Positions 19,605 through 29,700 of a stretch of DNA of 64,000 nt are shown here, piece after piece (positions within the stretch are counted from its first letter, which is position 1; each line of letters begins with the position of its first letter). The stretch is taken from positions 434,001-498,000 of the forward strand of contig MKWP01000015.1 of NCBI GenBank assembly GCA_001899805.1, read 5' to 3'. The notes beneath the pieces were generated by a model. That model ran no database searches. It was given only the letters and a program-made list of their open reading frames with translations, and was not told where the DNA came from. The translations under genes and the position numbers were made by a program. This DNA is from Lysobacterales bacterium 66-474. Its GTDB lineage: Bacteria; Pseudomonadota; Gammaproteobacteria; Xanthomonadales; Rhodanobacteraceae.

Positions 19605-20665
19605 CCGCGCCGCATGATGCCAACACGGATATCAAGGCGCGCGTGCTCGACGCGATCAAGCGGCGCGCACCGTTGGCGATCGTCGGCGGCGGCTCCAAGC
19701 ACTTTCTTGGTCGCGAAGCGCAAGGCGAGCCGCTCATCCTCGGCGAGCATCGCGGCGTCATCGACTACCACCCCGAAGAACTGGTCCTGACCGCGCGGGC
19801 CGGCACGCTGCTGTCCGAACTGGAAACACTGCTGGCCGGGCACGACCAGATGTTCGCCTTCGAGCCGCCGCACTTCGGCGCGGCGGCCACGCTCGGCGGC
19901 ACGATCGCGGCGAACATCTCCGGCCCGCGCCGCGCCTACGCAGGATTTGCGCGCGACTTCGTGCTCGGCACCCACATCGTCAACGGCCGTGGCGAAATCC
20001 TGCGCTTCGGCGGCGAGGTGATGAAGAACGTCGCCGGCTACGACCTGTCGCGCCTGGTCACCGGTGCGATGGGCACGCTGGGCGTGATCCTTGACGTCAG
20101 CCTCAAGGTGCTGCCACGGCCACGCGAAACCATCACGTTGATGCAACCGTCGTCGCCGCGCGCAGCCGTGGAAAAACTGTGCCGTTGGGCAGCCGCCCCG
20201 CTGCCGATCTCCGCATCGTATATCGAGGACGAACATCTCTACGTACGCTTGTCGGGGACGCCGAGCGCGCTGGCGGAAGCCCGCGCGACCATCGGCGGCG
20301 ACGTGCTGGACGATGCAGACAAGTTCTGGCTGGAAGTGCGCGAGCAGCGGCGCCCCTTCTTCGGCGGCGACGCGCCACTATGGCGCATCTCGCTGCCGCC
20401 CGCCGCCATTCTGGATCTGCCTGGCGAACAGGTGATCGAATGGGGTGGAGCGCTGCGCTGGCTGAAGACCGACGCGCCAGCCACAACGATCCGCGCCGCC
20501 GCCGCGAAACATGGCGGTCACGCGATGCTGTTTCGCAGTCCGGTTCGCTCGCCAGAGCCATATCATCCGTTGCCCGCACCGTTGATGCAGCTGCACAGGC
20601 GTATCAAGGCCGCGATGGACCCATACGGCATCTTCAATCGCGGGCGCATGTACGCGGAGTTTTGA
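19601..20665 (+). CDS. glcE: FAD-binding subunit GlcE-like of 2-hydroxyacid oxidase
   Basis: Second flavin-binding subunit, about 354 residues, with the half-length PCMH fold: IVGGGSKHFLGRE, HFGAAATLGGTIAANISGP and GEVMKNVAGYDLSRLVTGAMGT. The start is taken as TTG 19601, overlapping the glcD stop as TTGA; the upstream codons of the longer frame lie inside glcD. It ends with PYGIFNRGRMY, the usual C-terminal motif of the family. It acts with GlcD and GlcF as a membrane-associated oxidase passing electrons to the respiratory chain. Confidence 0.9.
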   Translation: MTAPHDANTDIKARVLDAIKRRAPLAIVGGGSKHFLGREAQGEPLILGEHRGVIDYHPEELVLTARAGTLLSELETLLAGHDQMFAFEPPHFGAAATLGGTIAANISGPRRAYAGFARDFVLGTHIVNGRGEILRFGGEVMKNVAGYDLSRLVTGAMGTLGVILDVSLKVLPRPRETITLMQPSSPRAAVEKLCRWAAAPLPISASYIEDEHLYVRLSGTPSALAEARATIGGDVLDDADKFWLEVREQRRPFFGGDAPLWRISLPPAAILDLPGEQVIEWGGALRWLKTDAPATTIRAAAAKHGGHAMLFRSPVRSPEPYHPLPAPLMQLHRRIKAAMDPYGIFNRGRMYAEF

Positions 20666-20674
20666 ACAACCTCG

Positions 20675-21901
20675 ATGCAAACCAACATTGCCGCGCCATT
20701 CAAGGACACCGCCGACGGCCGCGAAGCCGAAGAGATTTTGCGCGCCTGCGTGCATTGCGGTTTTTGCACCGCGACCTGCCCGACGTATCAACTGGTGGGC
20801 GACGAACTGGATGGGCCGCGCGGCCGCATCTACCTGATGAAAATGGTGCTGGAAGGCGAGGCGCCGAGCCGCAGGACCCAACTGCACCTCGACCGTTGCC
20901 TGACTTGCCGCGCCTGCGAGACCACCTGCCCGTCCGGCGTCCGTTACGGACGGCTCGTGGACATCGGCCGTGGCGCCGTGGACGCCCAGGTGCAGCGGCC
21001 GCTGGTTGAACGCGCGATGCGTCGCGCGTTGCGCGCCATCGTGCCGCATCCGAAACGCTTCGGCTTTTTCTACAAGCTCGGACGCATGGTGCCGTCAAGT
21101 TGGTCGGGCGGCATGTGCAAGGCGCCCATGCGTACGCAAGCCGCAACATGGCCTGCGAACCAGGGTCTCGAGCGCAAGATGCTGGCGCTCGACGGTTGCG
21201 TGCAATCGGTGGCCACGCCCGCGACCAATGCGGCGGCAGCGCGCGTGCTGGCGAAACTTGGTGTAGAACTGGTGCGCGCCGAAGGCGCCGGCTGCTGCGG
21301 CGCGATCAGCCACCACCTGACCGCGCCCGGGGAAGCCGGCGCGTTCATGCGCCGCAATATCGATGCGTGGTGGCCGCATATCGAAGCAGGCGCCGAAGCG
21401 CTGGTGATGACGGCGAGCGGCTGCGGCGCGATGGTGCGCGAGTACGGCCACCTGTTGCGCGACGATGCCGGCTATGCCGCCAGGGCGGCGCGGGTTTCGG
21501 AATTGACGCGGGACTTGGGCGAGATACTGGCGCGCGAAAACCTGCAAGCCTTCGCTGGCATCGGCCACGGCCGTCGCATCGCCTGGCATTCTCCCTGCAC
21601 GCTGCAGCACGGGCAGAAAGTCGTTGGCGTAGTGGAACGGATTTTGCGAACAGCGGGATTCGAACTCGTGCCGGTGCGCGACAGCCATCTATGCTGCGGC
21701 TCGGCCGGCACCTATTCGCTGCTGCAGAAGAAGCTTTCCGAACCGCTGCTCCGCAACAAGCTCGGCGCGTTGCAGGAAGGCCATCCGGCCGTCATCGCCA
21801 CCGCGAACATCGGCTGCCAGTTGCACCTGGGCAGTGCGGCGGCGGTGCCGGTGCATCACTGGATCGAGTTGCTGGACGAACCAGGGCTTGCGGATAGCTG
21901 A
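20675..21901 (+). CDS. glcF: Iron-sulfur subunit GlcF-like of 2-hydroxyacid oxidase
   Basis: 408-residue electron-transfer subunit. Two 4Fe-4S ferredoxin clusters are visible: Cys25-x2-Cys28-x2-Cys31-x3-Cys35-Pro and Cys75-x2-Cys78-x2-Cys81-x3-Cys85-Pro. Two CCG domains follow (EGAGCCGAISHH and DSHLCCGSAGTYSLLQ), as in heterodisulfide-reductase-like subunits. It begins 9 bp after glcE. The last three genes thus make a full glcDEF set, with no glcC-type regulator or permease nearby. Confidence 0.92.
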   Translation: MQTNIAAPFKDTADGREAEEILRACVHCGFCTATCPTYQLVGDELDGPRGRIYLMKMVLEGEAPSRRTQLHLDRCLTCRACETTCPSGVRYGRLVDIGRGAVDAQVQRPLVERAMRRALRAIVPHPKRFGFFYKLGRMVPSSWSGGMCKAPMRTQAATWPANQGLERKMLALDGCVQSVATPATNAAAARVLAKLGVELVRAEGAGCCGAISHHLTAPGEAGAFMRRNIDAWWPHIEAGAEALVMTASGCGAMVREYGHLLRDDAGYAARAARVSELTRDLGEILARENLQAFAGIGHGRRIAWHSPCTLQHGQKVVGVVERILRTAGFELVPVRDSHLCCGSAGTYSLLQKKLSEPLLRNKLGALQEGHPAVIATANIGCQLHLGSAAAVPVHHWIELLDEPGLADS

Positions 21902-21906
21902 AACCG

Positions 21907-21984
21907 TCATCCCGGCCATGGATTGGCCGGGATCCAGTGCCACGGATGGCCAAAGAATGGATACCGGCCTGCGCCGGTATGACG
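21907..21984 (+). repeat. REP-like palindromes between convergent genes
   Basis: GTCATCCCGGCCATGGATTG with its matching arm GGCCGGGATCCA, followed by GGATACCGGCCTGCGCCGG ending TATGACGA. The element fills the 97-bp gap between glcF and namZ and may end both transcripts. Confidence 0.65.
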
Positions 21985-21998
21985 AGCTCTCCCAAGAC

Positions 21999-23246
21999 TC
22001 ACTTGTATAGAAGGTATTTCTGCCGAACCTTTTCGAACCGCGACAAGCCTTTTTGCCAGCGCCGGCGCATCTCCGAAACGGGAACGCCTTTTTCGATGTC
22101 CTGCCTTATCCAGTCATTGCCGACCAGGCGATCGAAATCGGAGGCATTGAATGCGAACTTCTGCGGGTAGAGATCGTGGATCGCCGCGATCACGGTGAGC
22201 CCGACGACCACCGGATTGAACGTGTCGCGGTCCATCACGTGCACCTCGACGCCGTTGCACGACTTGCCCTCGTATTTCGAAAAGGTCGGCGTGAAATGCA
22301 CCGGCCGGAATCGCGCGCCGGGCAGGTGTTTGTCGTTGAGCACGCGCGCCAATTGCTCGGCATCGATCCACGGCGCCCCGGTCAGCTCGAACGGACGCGT
22401 GGTGCCGCGGCCTTCGGACACGTTGGTGCCCTCGACCAGGCCCATCCCCGGATACACCAGCGCGGTGGTTTGGGTCGGCATGTTGGGCGACGGCATCACG
22501 AATTGCAGCGGCGTGTCGTCGTAATACATCGACCGCGTCCAGCCGCGCATCTTGACTACCGTGAGGTCGGCGCCGATATGGAACTCGCCATTGAAGAGCC
22601 CGGCCAGTTCGCCGATCGTCATGCCGTAGCGCAACGGTATCGGATATTCGCCGACGAAGGACGCGAACTTCGGATCGAGCACCGGCCCTTGTACCGCAAC
22701 ACCACCAATCGGGTTCGGCCGATCCAGCACGATGATCGGAATGTGCGCCGCCGCAGCGGCCTTCATCGCGTCGGCCATGGTGTACAGATAGGTGTAGAAG
22801 CGCGCGCCGACCGCCTGGATGTCGAACACCAGCACGTCCACGCCCTTCAGCATCTCCGGCGTCGGCTGCCGCGTCTTGCCGTACAGGCTGTACACCGGCA
22901 AGCCGGTCACCGGGTCACGTTCCGACCCGACACTCGCACCCGCCTGGTGCGCGCCACGGATGCCGTGCTCGGGGCCGAACAACGCCACCAGGTGCACGCC
23001 CGGCGTGTGAGCCAACAGGTCGGCGTCGCTCGCGAGTTCGCGGTTGACGCCGGTCGGGTTGGTGATCAGCCCGACGTGCTTTCCGCGGATCAGGTCGAGC
23101 CGGTCGTGCAGCAGGACCTCGATGCCGGTCTGGAAGTCGGCCGCGGAATCCTTGTCCGCCGCGCTCGGCGCTGCCGCGAACGACACGGCGCACGCCAGCA
23201 GCGCAAGCAGCGCGACACCCGCCCGACGGGCACGATCAATAGTCAC
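21999..23246 (-). CDS. namZ: Exo-beta-N-acetylmuramidase NamZ-like (DUF1343, GH171)
   Basis: Releases MurNAc from non-reducing ends of peptidoglycan strands; NamZ of Bacillus subtilis (formerly YbbC) defines the activity. About 415 residues from GTG 23246, which overlaps the stop of the upstream hydrolase by 11 nt and gives a signal peptide (VALLALLACAVSFAAAPSAA). Family blocks: GLITNPTGVNR, LFGPEHGIRG, LYGKTRQPTPEML, DVLVFDIQAVGARFYTY, LDRPNPIGG and PSPNMPT near the middle, then GRGTTRPFELTGAPWID. It is the terminal gene after GH18 and the serine hydrolase. Its product MurNAc is the inferred cargo of the nearby symporter. Confidence 0.9.
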   Translation of the reverse strand: MTIDRARRAGVALLALLACAVSFAAAPSAADKDSAADFQTGIEVLLHDRLDLIRGKHVGLITNPTGVNRELASDADLLAHTPGVHLVALFGPEHGIRGAHQAGASVGSERDPVTGLPVYSLYGKTRQPTPEMLKGVDVLVFDIQAVGARFYTYLYTMADAMKAAAAAHIPIIVLDRPNPIGGVAVQGPVLDPKFASFVGEYPIPLRYGMTIGELAGLFNGEFHIGADLTVVKMRGWTRSMYYDDTPLQFVMPSPNMPTQTTALVYPGMGLVEGTNVSEGRGTTRPFELTGAPWIDAEQLARVLNDKHLPGARFRPVHFTPTFSKYEGKSCNGVEVHVMDRDTFNPVVVGLTVIAAIHDLYPQKFAFNASDFDRLVGNDWIRQDIEKGVPVSEMRRRWQKGLSRFEKVRQKYLLYK

Positions 23247-24903
23247 GCTGCTGCCACTGGTTGTCGGTGATCGTCGGCTGCATCGTCTTGCCGCCTGCGC
23301 GAACCTGGAGATCGTCCACGTACCAGCCGCGACCGTTGATCTTCTCGTCGGTCCGGTAACGGAACTGGATGTAATGCGCATCCGACGGCAACGCCACGGA
23401 TTTGGTTTGCCAACCGTCGCTGGAGCCTGTGAGCAAACCCAGCGTCTGCCAGTGCACGCCATCTGGCGATGCCTCGATGCTGCCGTAATCGTCATCGGGC
23501 TGCAGGCGGTACCAAGTCTGGAACGACAGCATCGCGTCGTTGTGCGGCTCGACTTTGGCCGCCAGCGTCCGGTTCAAGTAATCGCCATAGCCCGAGAACC
23601 ATGCCGCACCGCCGCTCGGCGCAACCACGGGAATGGCGTCCGCGACGTCGGTATTGATGCGATGCAGGGCCGTGACCACCGACGGGCCGTGGCGGTTCGG
23701 ATGCACGCGGTTGGTCAGGATGACCGTGACGATATCGTTGCGGGTGTTGATGGTCAGCGCGGTGCCCGTGAAGCCCTCATGGCCCGCGGTGTGCGGCCCC
23801 GCCAACGCACCCTGGTACCAGGGTTGGTTGATCGACCAGCCGAGGCCAATGTCGTCGCCCGGAAACTTCGGAAGCCAATTGGTGAGGATCAGCTTGACCG
23901 CCTGCTGCGAAAGCACGCGCACGCCATCGTAACTACCACCGTTCAACATCATCTGCCCGAACACGGCCAGGTCGCGCGTGGTGCCAAAAACCCCGGCGTG
24001 ACCGGCGACGCCGTCGAGTGCCCACGCGTTCTCGTCATCGACCGATCCCCACAACATGCCGCGATGCGTCCACGGCTGGTATTCGCTCGCGGCGATGCGC
24101 GGCTTCAGGCTTGCCGGCGGGTCGTACATCGTGTCCGTCATGTGCAACGGGCCGGTGAGGTGCTTGCGGACGAACACGTCTTCGCGCTCGCCGCTCAACT
24201 TCTCGATCAATGCGCCCAACGTGATGAAGTTGATGTCGCTGTAAACGTAATGCGTGCCGGGCGGATGTTCGAGCGGCAACTGCAGCACGTAGTCCATGCG
24301 ATCCTTGCGTGAACCCTTTATTTCGTACAACGGCGTCGGTGGATCGGGCCGGAAACCCGAGGTGTGCGTCAGCAGTTCGCGGATCGTGACGTTGCCTTTG
24401 CCCTGTACGCCGAATTGCGGCAGGTATTTCGCGACCGGATCATCGAGCTTGAACTTGCCTTCGTCCCACAACTGCATGATCGCCACCGCCGTGAACAGCT
24501 TGCTGACCGATGCGAGGTCGAAGATCTCGTCCTTCTGCATCGGCCGCTTGTCGTCTGCGGGCGTGTAGTCGGCGTCCTTGTAGAGCGACGCGTAGCCGTA
24601 AGCCTTCCACTCGGCGATCACGCCACGGCGTGCGACCAGCACGACCGCACCCGGCGCTGCGCGCTTGGCCAGGGCATCGTCGACCGTGCCGTCGATGGAT
24701 TCCAGCCCCTGCGGCACCAGTCCGGCGTCGGCCGCCGAACCTTCGTGCAACACCGTCGCGCATGGGCAGCCGGGATGGTTCCAGGAATATGCAGCGGACG
24801 GACTGGCCGCCTTGGCAGCCAACGCGCCACCGGAGACCAGCATTGCCACGAGAACGACGGACGCCATGGTGCGAACCTGATTGCCTGCAATCATGCTTTT
24901 CAT
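23236..24903 (-). CDS. Secreted beta-lactamase-fold hydrolase, AmiE-like, with C-terminal jelly-roll-like domain
   Basis: Serine hydrolase of about 555 residues from ATG 24903; longer frames run into a repeat. Signal peptide; nucleophile Ser132-x-x-Lys135 (ASVSK), YSDIN as the YxN motif, and HTAGHEGFTGT as the third motif. Residues after ~430 look like a carbohydrate-binding-type beta-domain (SPDGVHWQTLGLLTG). The stop overlaps the namZ start by 11 nt. In B. subtilis the MurNAc operon pairs namZ with AmiE (YbbE), a muramyl-L-alanine amidase of this same fold, so an amidase role removing peptides before NamZ acts is inferred. A D-aminopeptidase or esterase is the alternative. Confidence 0.8.
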   Translation of the reverse strand: MKSMIAGNQVRTMASVVLVAMLVSGGALAAKAASPSAAYSWNHPGCPCATVLHEGSAADAGLVPQGLESIDGTVDDALAKRAAPGAVVLVARRGVIAEWKAYGYASLYKDADYTPADDKRPMQKDEIFDLASVSKLFTAVAIMQLWDEGKFKLDDPVAKYLPQFGVQGKGNVTIRELLTHTSGFRPDPPTPLYEIKGSRKDRMDYVLQLPLEHPPGTHYVYSDINFITLGALIEKLSGEREDVFVRKHLTGPLHMTDTMYDPPASLKPRIAASEYQPWTHRGMLWGSVDDENAWALDGVAGHAGVFGTTRDLAVFGQMMLNGGSYDGVRVLSQQAVKLILTNWLPKFPGDDIGLGWSINQPWYQGALAGPHTAGHEGFTGTALTINTRNDIVTVILTNRVHPNRHGPSVVTALHRINTDVADAIPVVAPSGGAAWFSGYGDYLNRTLAAKVEPHNDAMLSFQTWYRLQPDDDYGSIEASPDGVHWQTLGLLTGSSDGWQTKSVALPSDAHYIQFRYRTDEKINGRGWYVDDLQVRAGGKTMQPTITDNQWQQRDY

Positions 24904-24933
24904 CTTCTCAAGGAATCTCCGATCAACGACCTT

Positions 24934-25034
24934 CATCGTCGCCCCGGCGCAGGCCGGGGCCCAATCCAACTTTGTATTGCAACCCGTAACCGCAATGCCG
25001 CCAATGCTGGATACCGGCCTACGCCGGTATGACG
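24934..25034 (+). repeat. REP-like palindromes
   Basis: CCCCGGCGCAGGCCGGGG near the left end and GGATACCGGCCTACGCCGG ending TATGACGA at the right. It occupies the 171-bp gap between the GH18 gene and the AmiE-like gene, both on the minus strand, and could affect co-transcription. Confidence 0.65.
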
Positions 25035-25074
25035 AGCATAAAACCAGCATCCCCGAGCCACAGGCCGTTTCACC

Positions 25075-26157
25075 TCAATAATGGATCGCCTGGGTTTGCT
25101 GTGCGACTACCTTCCAGATCCCGGGATCCTCGTAACCCAGCACCCAGGCCGAGAAACCGCGGAAGTGGTAGCGGTGGACCAGTTTCAGCTTCTCGGAAAA
25201 CGAACGGGCGTTTTCGAGGAACAACCACTCGAAGACGCCGTTGGGCCCCGGCCAGTAGGCGTAATCGACGCCCATCGAGTCCATCCATTGCGGCGTGGCC
25301 TGATGGCGGTCGAGCAAGTCCCGGGCTTCGCGCCAGGTGATTTCATCGCGTGTCGAATGCGGGCCTTTCTTGTCATTCCAGGCGGCGTACCAGTGATCCG
25401 AATAGGTGGGGATGCCGAAGGAAACCTTGCCGGGATCGATGCCGAGCCTGACCAGGTAATCGGCCATCCGCTGCATCCACGGGATGCCGGCAACGGGACC
25501 GGGCGGCGTCAGGGCGGTGTTCTGGTCGTAGGACATGAACGACATGAAGTCGCCGATCGCGGCCAGCTTCCTGAAGTCGAACGCCCCCTTCCAGTTTTCA
25601 TAGAGGAACTTGCTGAACCCGGAATCGTCCTGTGCCGGTACCGGTTGCTCCGCCTTGATCACCGCCATCGAAATCTTGAAACCGCGGGCGTGCAAGGCCT
25701 TGGCTGCCTCCCGATAAAAGTCGGTGTAGGCCTCGCCATCGGTGACATGGATGTTCTCGAGATCGAATTGCCAGCCGTAGTAGTGATAGTGCCCGGCGTC
25801 GTAAAGCATGATGTCGATCGCACGCGCCCGCGCCTTCGGGTCGTTCAAAAATGTGTGAATACCTTCCTGATCGAAACTCGCGACGATCGGCATGACCTTG
25901 ACGTGGTTGGAAGCCGCAATCTGCAGCACCCGCGGATCGACGCCACCGTAAACCGTCCCGAATTTGTCGATGTGATACGCGGCCGGCACGATGATCGATA
26001 TCTGCGACGCATGCGCCTTGAAACTCTGCAGCGCGTCCAGCGTGTCGGTCATGTAGAACAGGTTTTCCGACTTGACGGATTGGGCCAGCACACAGCCCGA
26101 GGCAAGCACCAGCCCGCAACCGAACAACAGGGCAAGCCGAAAACGTTTCGATGTCAT
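25075..26157 (-). CDS. GH18-family (YaaH/SleL-like) glycoside hydrolase, exported
   Basis: About 360 residues from ATG 26157 (AAGGA 8 nt upstream; an ATG 9 nt earlier overlaps that site). An N-terminal signal is present; ASGC near residue 22 is an imperfect lipobox. The barrel shows GWQFDLENIH at the GH18 catalytic strand: the proton donor Glu134 and Asp132 are kept, while the two earlier aspartates of the chitinase motif are Tyr127 and Gln130. YaaH/SleL-type cortex glucosaminidases vary there too. C-terminal FSAWVLGYEDPGIW matches that subgroup. It is probably an N-acetylglucosaminidase on peptidoglycan, first in a run with the AmiE-like gene and namZ. Confidence 0.75.
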   Translation of the reverse strand: MTSKRFRLALLFGCGLVLASGCVLAQSVKSENLFYMTDTLDALQSFKAHASQISIIVPAAYHIDKFGTVYGGVDPRVLQIAASNHVKVMPIVASFDQEGIHTFLNDPKARARAIDIMLYDAGHYHYYGWQFDLENIHVTDGEAYTDFYREAAKALHARGFKISMAVIKAEQPVPAQDDSGFSKFLYENWKGAFDFRKLAAIGDFMSFMSYDQNTALTPPGPVAGIPWMQRMADYLVRLGIDPGKVSFGIPTYSDHWYAAWNDKKGPHSTRDEITWREARDLLDRHQATPQWMDSMGVDYAYWPGPNGVFEWLFLENARSFSEKLKLVHRYHFRGFSAWVLGYEDPGIWKVVAQQTQAIHY

Positions 26158-26247
26158 TTTTTCCATCCTTCGTTCCGCGGTTTCACATCAATCGGCGTCG
26201 TGCCTCGGCAAGCCTTACACACGGAACCGACCACACCCAACCCTGTC

Positions 26248-26296
26248 GTCATTCCGGGATCGCACGCGCTGTTGGCGAGCTGTCCTCCTGAATGAC
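26248..26296 (+). repeat. REP-like element, degenerate
   Basis: GTCATTCCGGGATCGCACGC at the left and CTCCTGAATGAC at the right, with weak internal pairing. It lies in the 636-bp divergent gap 26158-26793, whose only other recognisable content is promoter copy C. Confidence 0.5.
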
Positions 26297-26537
26297 GAAG
26301 GATTCTGGCTGCTGGACGTTGTTTCATCGGCCATCTGCAGGCCGGACCTCACGGCGCAGCTCGCACGCAGGCGGTGGTGCGATGTTCATGATCGGAGATC
26401 GTAGCGCGCGCCACAGCGGTACAGAGGCAAACTGAACACGTCGCGGCGCGCGTCTGTTGTGGAGGCTGCGCACGCCGGAATGCGCAGCAGACCGCGGGCT
26501 TCAAGGCGTTTCGTCCATTGCCGCACGCAACGAAACC

Positions 26538-26603
26538 ATAACCCGCAGCTATGCCGTGTGTCTGTCTTTTCATTGGTGGTTTTCGCCAACCGGTGAGTAT
26601 GCT
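26538..26603 (+). promoter_or_regulatory. LysR-type activated promoter, copy C
   Basis: Inverted repeat ATAACCCGCAGCTAT (26538-26552), a 20-bp segment starting GCC and ending CTTTTCA, -35 TTGGTG (26573-26578), 19-bp spacer, -10 TATGCT (26598-26603). The expected leader to the receptor ATG at 26794 is about 184 nt. Confidence 0.8.
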
Positions 26604-26793
26604 CGGCACCGCCTGCGAGGGATTGCGCGACGGCATTTGCGACAGCCGTGCCCATCGTGTTGCTGCCCCGCCGCAGGCTTGGCGTTCGCATGTCGAGTGC
26701 ACCGCGATGCAGCAAGAAAACATTGGAATTGCCGCGCCCACCGCACCCGCAAACTCGCCGTACCCGTGAACCACCCACTGGGGAGTACCTAGC

Positions 26794-29700
26794 ATGAAGA
26801 GCCAGCCTCGGCGCAAACCGCACCGCAACAACCTCTTCCAGCGCAAGGCCTTGGCCATCGCCATCGGATCGGTCGCCCTGGGCATCACGGGTACCGCCTG
26901 GGCGCAGGCGACCAACGGCACCATCTACGGCACGGCGCCGGCGGCACCGGGCGAAACCATCCAGATCACAGGCGGCGCGGGCTACAACCGCACCATCACC
27001 GTCGGGCCATCCGGCAAGTATTCGATCACCCTGCCCGTCGGCACCTACACGGTTTCATTGCTGCAGGACGGCAAGGTCGTGCAGACCCGGACCGGCATCA
27101 CGCCGGCCGCGGCCGGCGCGGTCGCGGTGGATTTCGCGGGGGCAACCGCCGAACAGAAAATCCAGACGCTCAACGCGGTCACCGTCACCGCCAATTCGAT
27201 TCCCGCGATCGACGTGACCACCACCAACCAGGTCACCACGATCACGGCCAAGCAGCTCCAGCAATTGCCGCTGCAGCGCACGGCCGAGGACATCGCGATG
27301 CTGGCGCCGGGCGTCAACATGGGTTCGCCGGAACTGGTCGGCGGGCCGTTGGGCACGCCGATCAACGTGTTCGGCGGCGCCACGACGGCCGAGAACGCCT
27401 ACTACCTCGACGGCATGAACACCACCGAGCTGCTCAACAACCAGGGCGGCATCAGCCTGCCCTACGGCGTCATCGAGCAGCAGCAGACCTTCATCAGCGG
27501 TTACGGCGCCGAGTATGGCCGCTCCATCGGCGGCGTGATCAACCAGATCGGCAAGAGCGGCTCCAACGAGTGGCACTTCGGTGTGCGTGCCTTGTGGCAG
27601 CCGGCGGACTGGCGGTCCGACCCCGTCAATTACTACTACGCCAACCCGCTGGTGACGGATCCCGGCCAGCAACCCGGCGATCTGCAGCGTTACCGCAAGG
27701 GCAACCGCTCCAGCGAAACGATCTACGACGCCTACGCCAGCGGCCCCATCATCAAGGACAAGCTGTTTTTCTTCCTGGGAGTCGAGCAGGACAACAGTCA
27801 TTTCAGCACGACGGGTACCAACGTCGGAACGGCTTACAGAAACTTTAATACCGTGCACCAGCCGAAGGTGTACGCGAAGCTGAACTGGAACATCAACGAC
27901 AGCAACATCCTGAGCGTCACGGGTTTGCAGAGCTCCCAAAAGCAATGGGGTTCGTACAACGCTTTTGATTACGATACCAAGCAGGTCGTTCCCGGCACCC
28001 CGGGCCTGAACCTGACCAGCAAGACCACGTTCCGCATGTGGGTGGCCAATTACACGTCGTACCTGACGGACAGCCTGACCCTGAATGCGACGTTCGGGAA
28101 AATGCACGGCCACTATTACACCGACCAGCCGGCGTTCCCGGGGTTCGACCCGGCGTTGCCGTACATCGCCAGCGCGTCCTACCAGGACCCGGCGTTCCTT
28201 CCACCCGGCAGCTCGGGCTTCAACAATCCGCAGGGCAGCTCGACGAAGGCCCTCCCCGACCATCGGGAAACGATAGAGAACTACCGCCTGAGCCTCGACT
28301 ACAAGTGGCGCACCCACGACTTCCGGGTCGGCATCGACAACATCAACTCCTGGGATCTGGAAGACGGCTTCGAGAACACCGGACCGGGTTATCAATGGAT
28401 CTACGGGCAGGTCGGTCCCAACCAGCCGATCTTCGCGGGCAATCCCGCTGTCCCGCCCTATGTCGGCCCCTCGCCCCAGTGCGATGCCGGCCATTGCTAC
28501 TACGTGCAACGACACACTGACCTCAGCATCGCGTCCGTGCATGTTGCCCAACGTGCCCAGTACGTGATGGACAACTGGCAGATCACGCCGAATTTCCTGT
28601 TGAACCTGGGTCTGCGCAACGACCAATTCGTCAACTACGACGCGTCGGGCACCCCCTACATCCGCCTGACCAAGCCGCAGTGGGCGCCCCGCATCGGCTT
28701 CAGCTGGGACGTGCACGGCGATTCCACCATGAAGGTGTTCGGCAATGCCGGGCGCTATTACCTGGCGCTGCCGAACCAGGTGGCGCTCTCGATCGCCAAC
28801 CCGGTGATCAATGCCGGGCAATACGGAACCTACACCGGCATCGACCCGGCGACCGGCGAGCCGATCGGCTTCACCCCACTGCCGCAGAATCCCGCGACGG
28901 GCGTATCGATCGACAGCGAATACGGCCAGGCCAAGGATCCGCGCATCTCCGCGGCCCAGAACATCAAGGCCGAGTTCTCCGACAATTTCGTGATGGGCAT
29001 GCAGCAGCAGTTCGAAATGATGGGAAGCAAGTGGGTGTTCACCGCTGCCGGCACCTACCAGAAGATGGACCGCATCATCGACGACTACGACTCGGTCCAG
29101 AACGAGTGCGCGGCGGGTCGCGCGCAGGGTTACGCCTGGATGACGGAAGCCACCTGCACCGACTGGGCCCAGAGCCTGATCCTGATCAACCCCGGCGAAA
29201 CCAGCCACATCCTGATGAAGGCGCCCGACGGAAGTCTCGTTCCGGTCACCATGACCATGGCCGACCAGGGTTTCACCAAGGGCGCGATCCGCAAATACTA
29301 CGCATTGAACCTGTCGCTGGAACACGCCTGGGACGGCAAATGGTTTGCCAAGTTCGACTACGTGTTCTCGCGCACCTGGGGCAATACGGAAGGCCCGGTG
29401 AGTACCTACTCGCAACAAAGCGGATCCTACGAATCGATCACCACCGCCTGGGACTTCCCGGAAAGGATGGAGTGGTCCTACGGCGAGTTGCCCAACAGCC
29501 GCAGGCACCAGATCAAGATTTTCGGTGCCTACGCGATCAACCCGGATTGGACGGTCGGCGCCAACCTGTACATCGCGTCGGGCACCCCGCGCCTGTGCCG
29601 GGGCTACTACGGTCCCAACCAGATTCGCCTGCACGGTTCACGTACCTACTATTGGTGCGGCGGCGTACCAGTACCTCCGGGTTCGCTGGGAACCACGCCA

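Noticed and set aside
25075-26157. Ordinary chitinase
   Set aside because: The D-x-x-D-x-D-x-E motif is incomplete and the C-terminal block fits YaaH/SleL-type enzymes; no chitin-binding domain is seen.
27055-29634. Long open frame (about 859 codons) on the minus strand opposite the receptor gene
   Set aside because: It lies entirely antisense to a clear TonB receptor. The translation is rich in Arg, Val, His and Gly with no family motif, as expected for GC-rich shadow frames.
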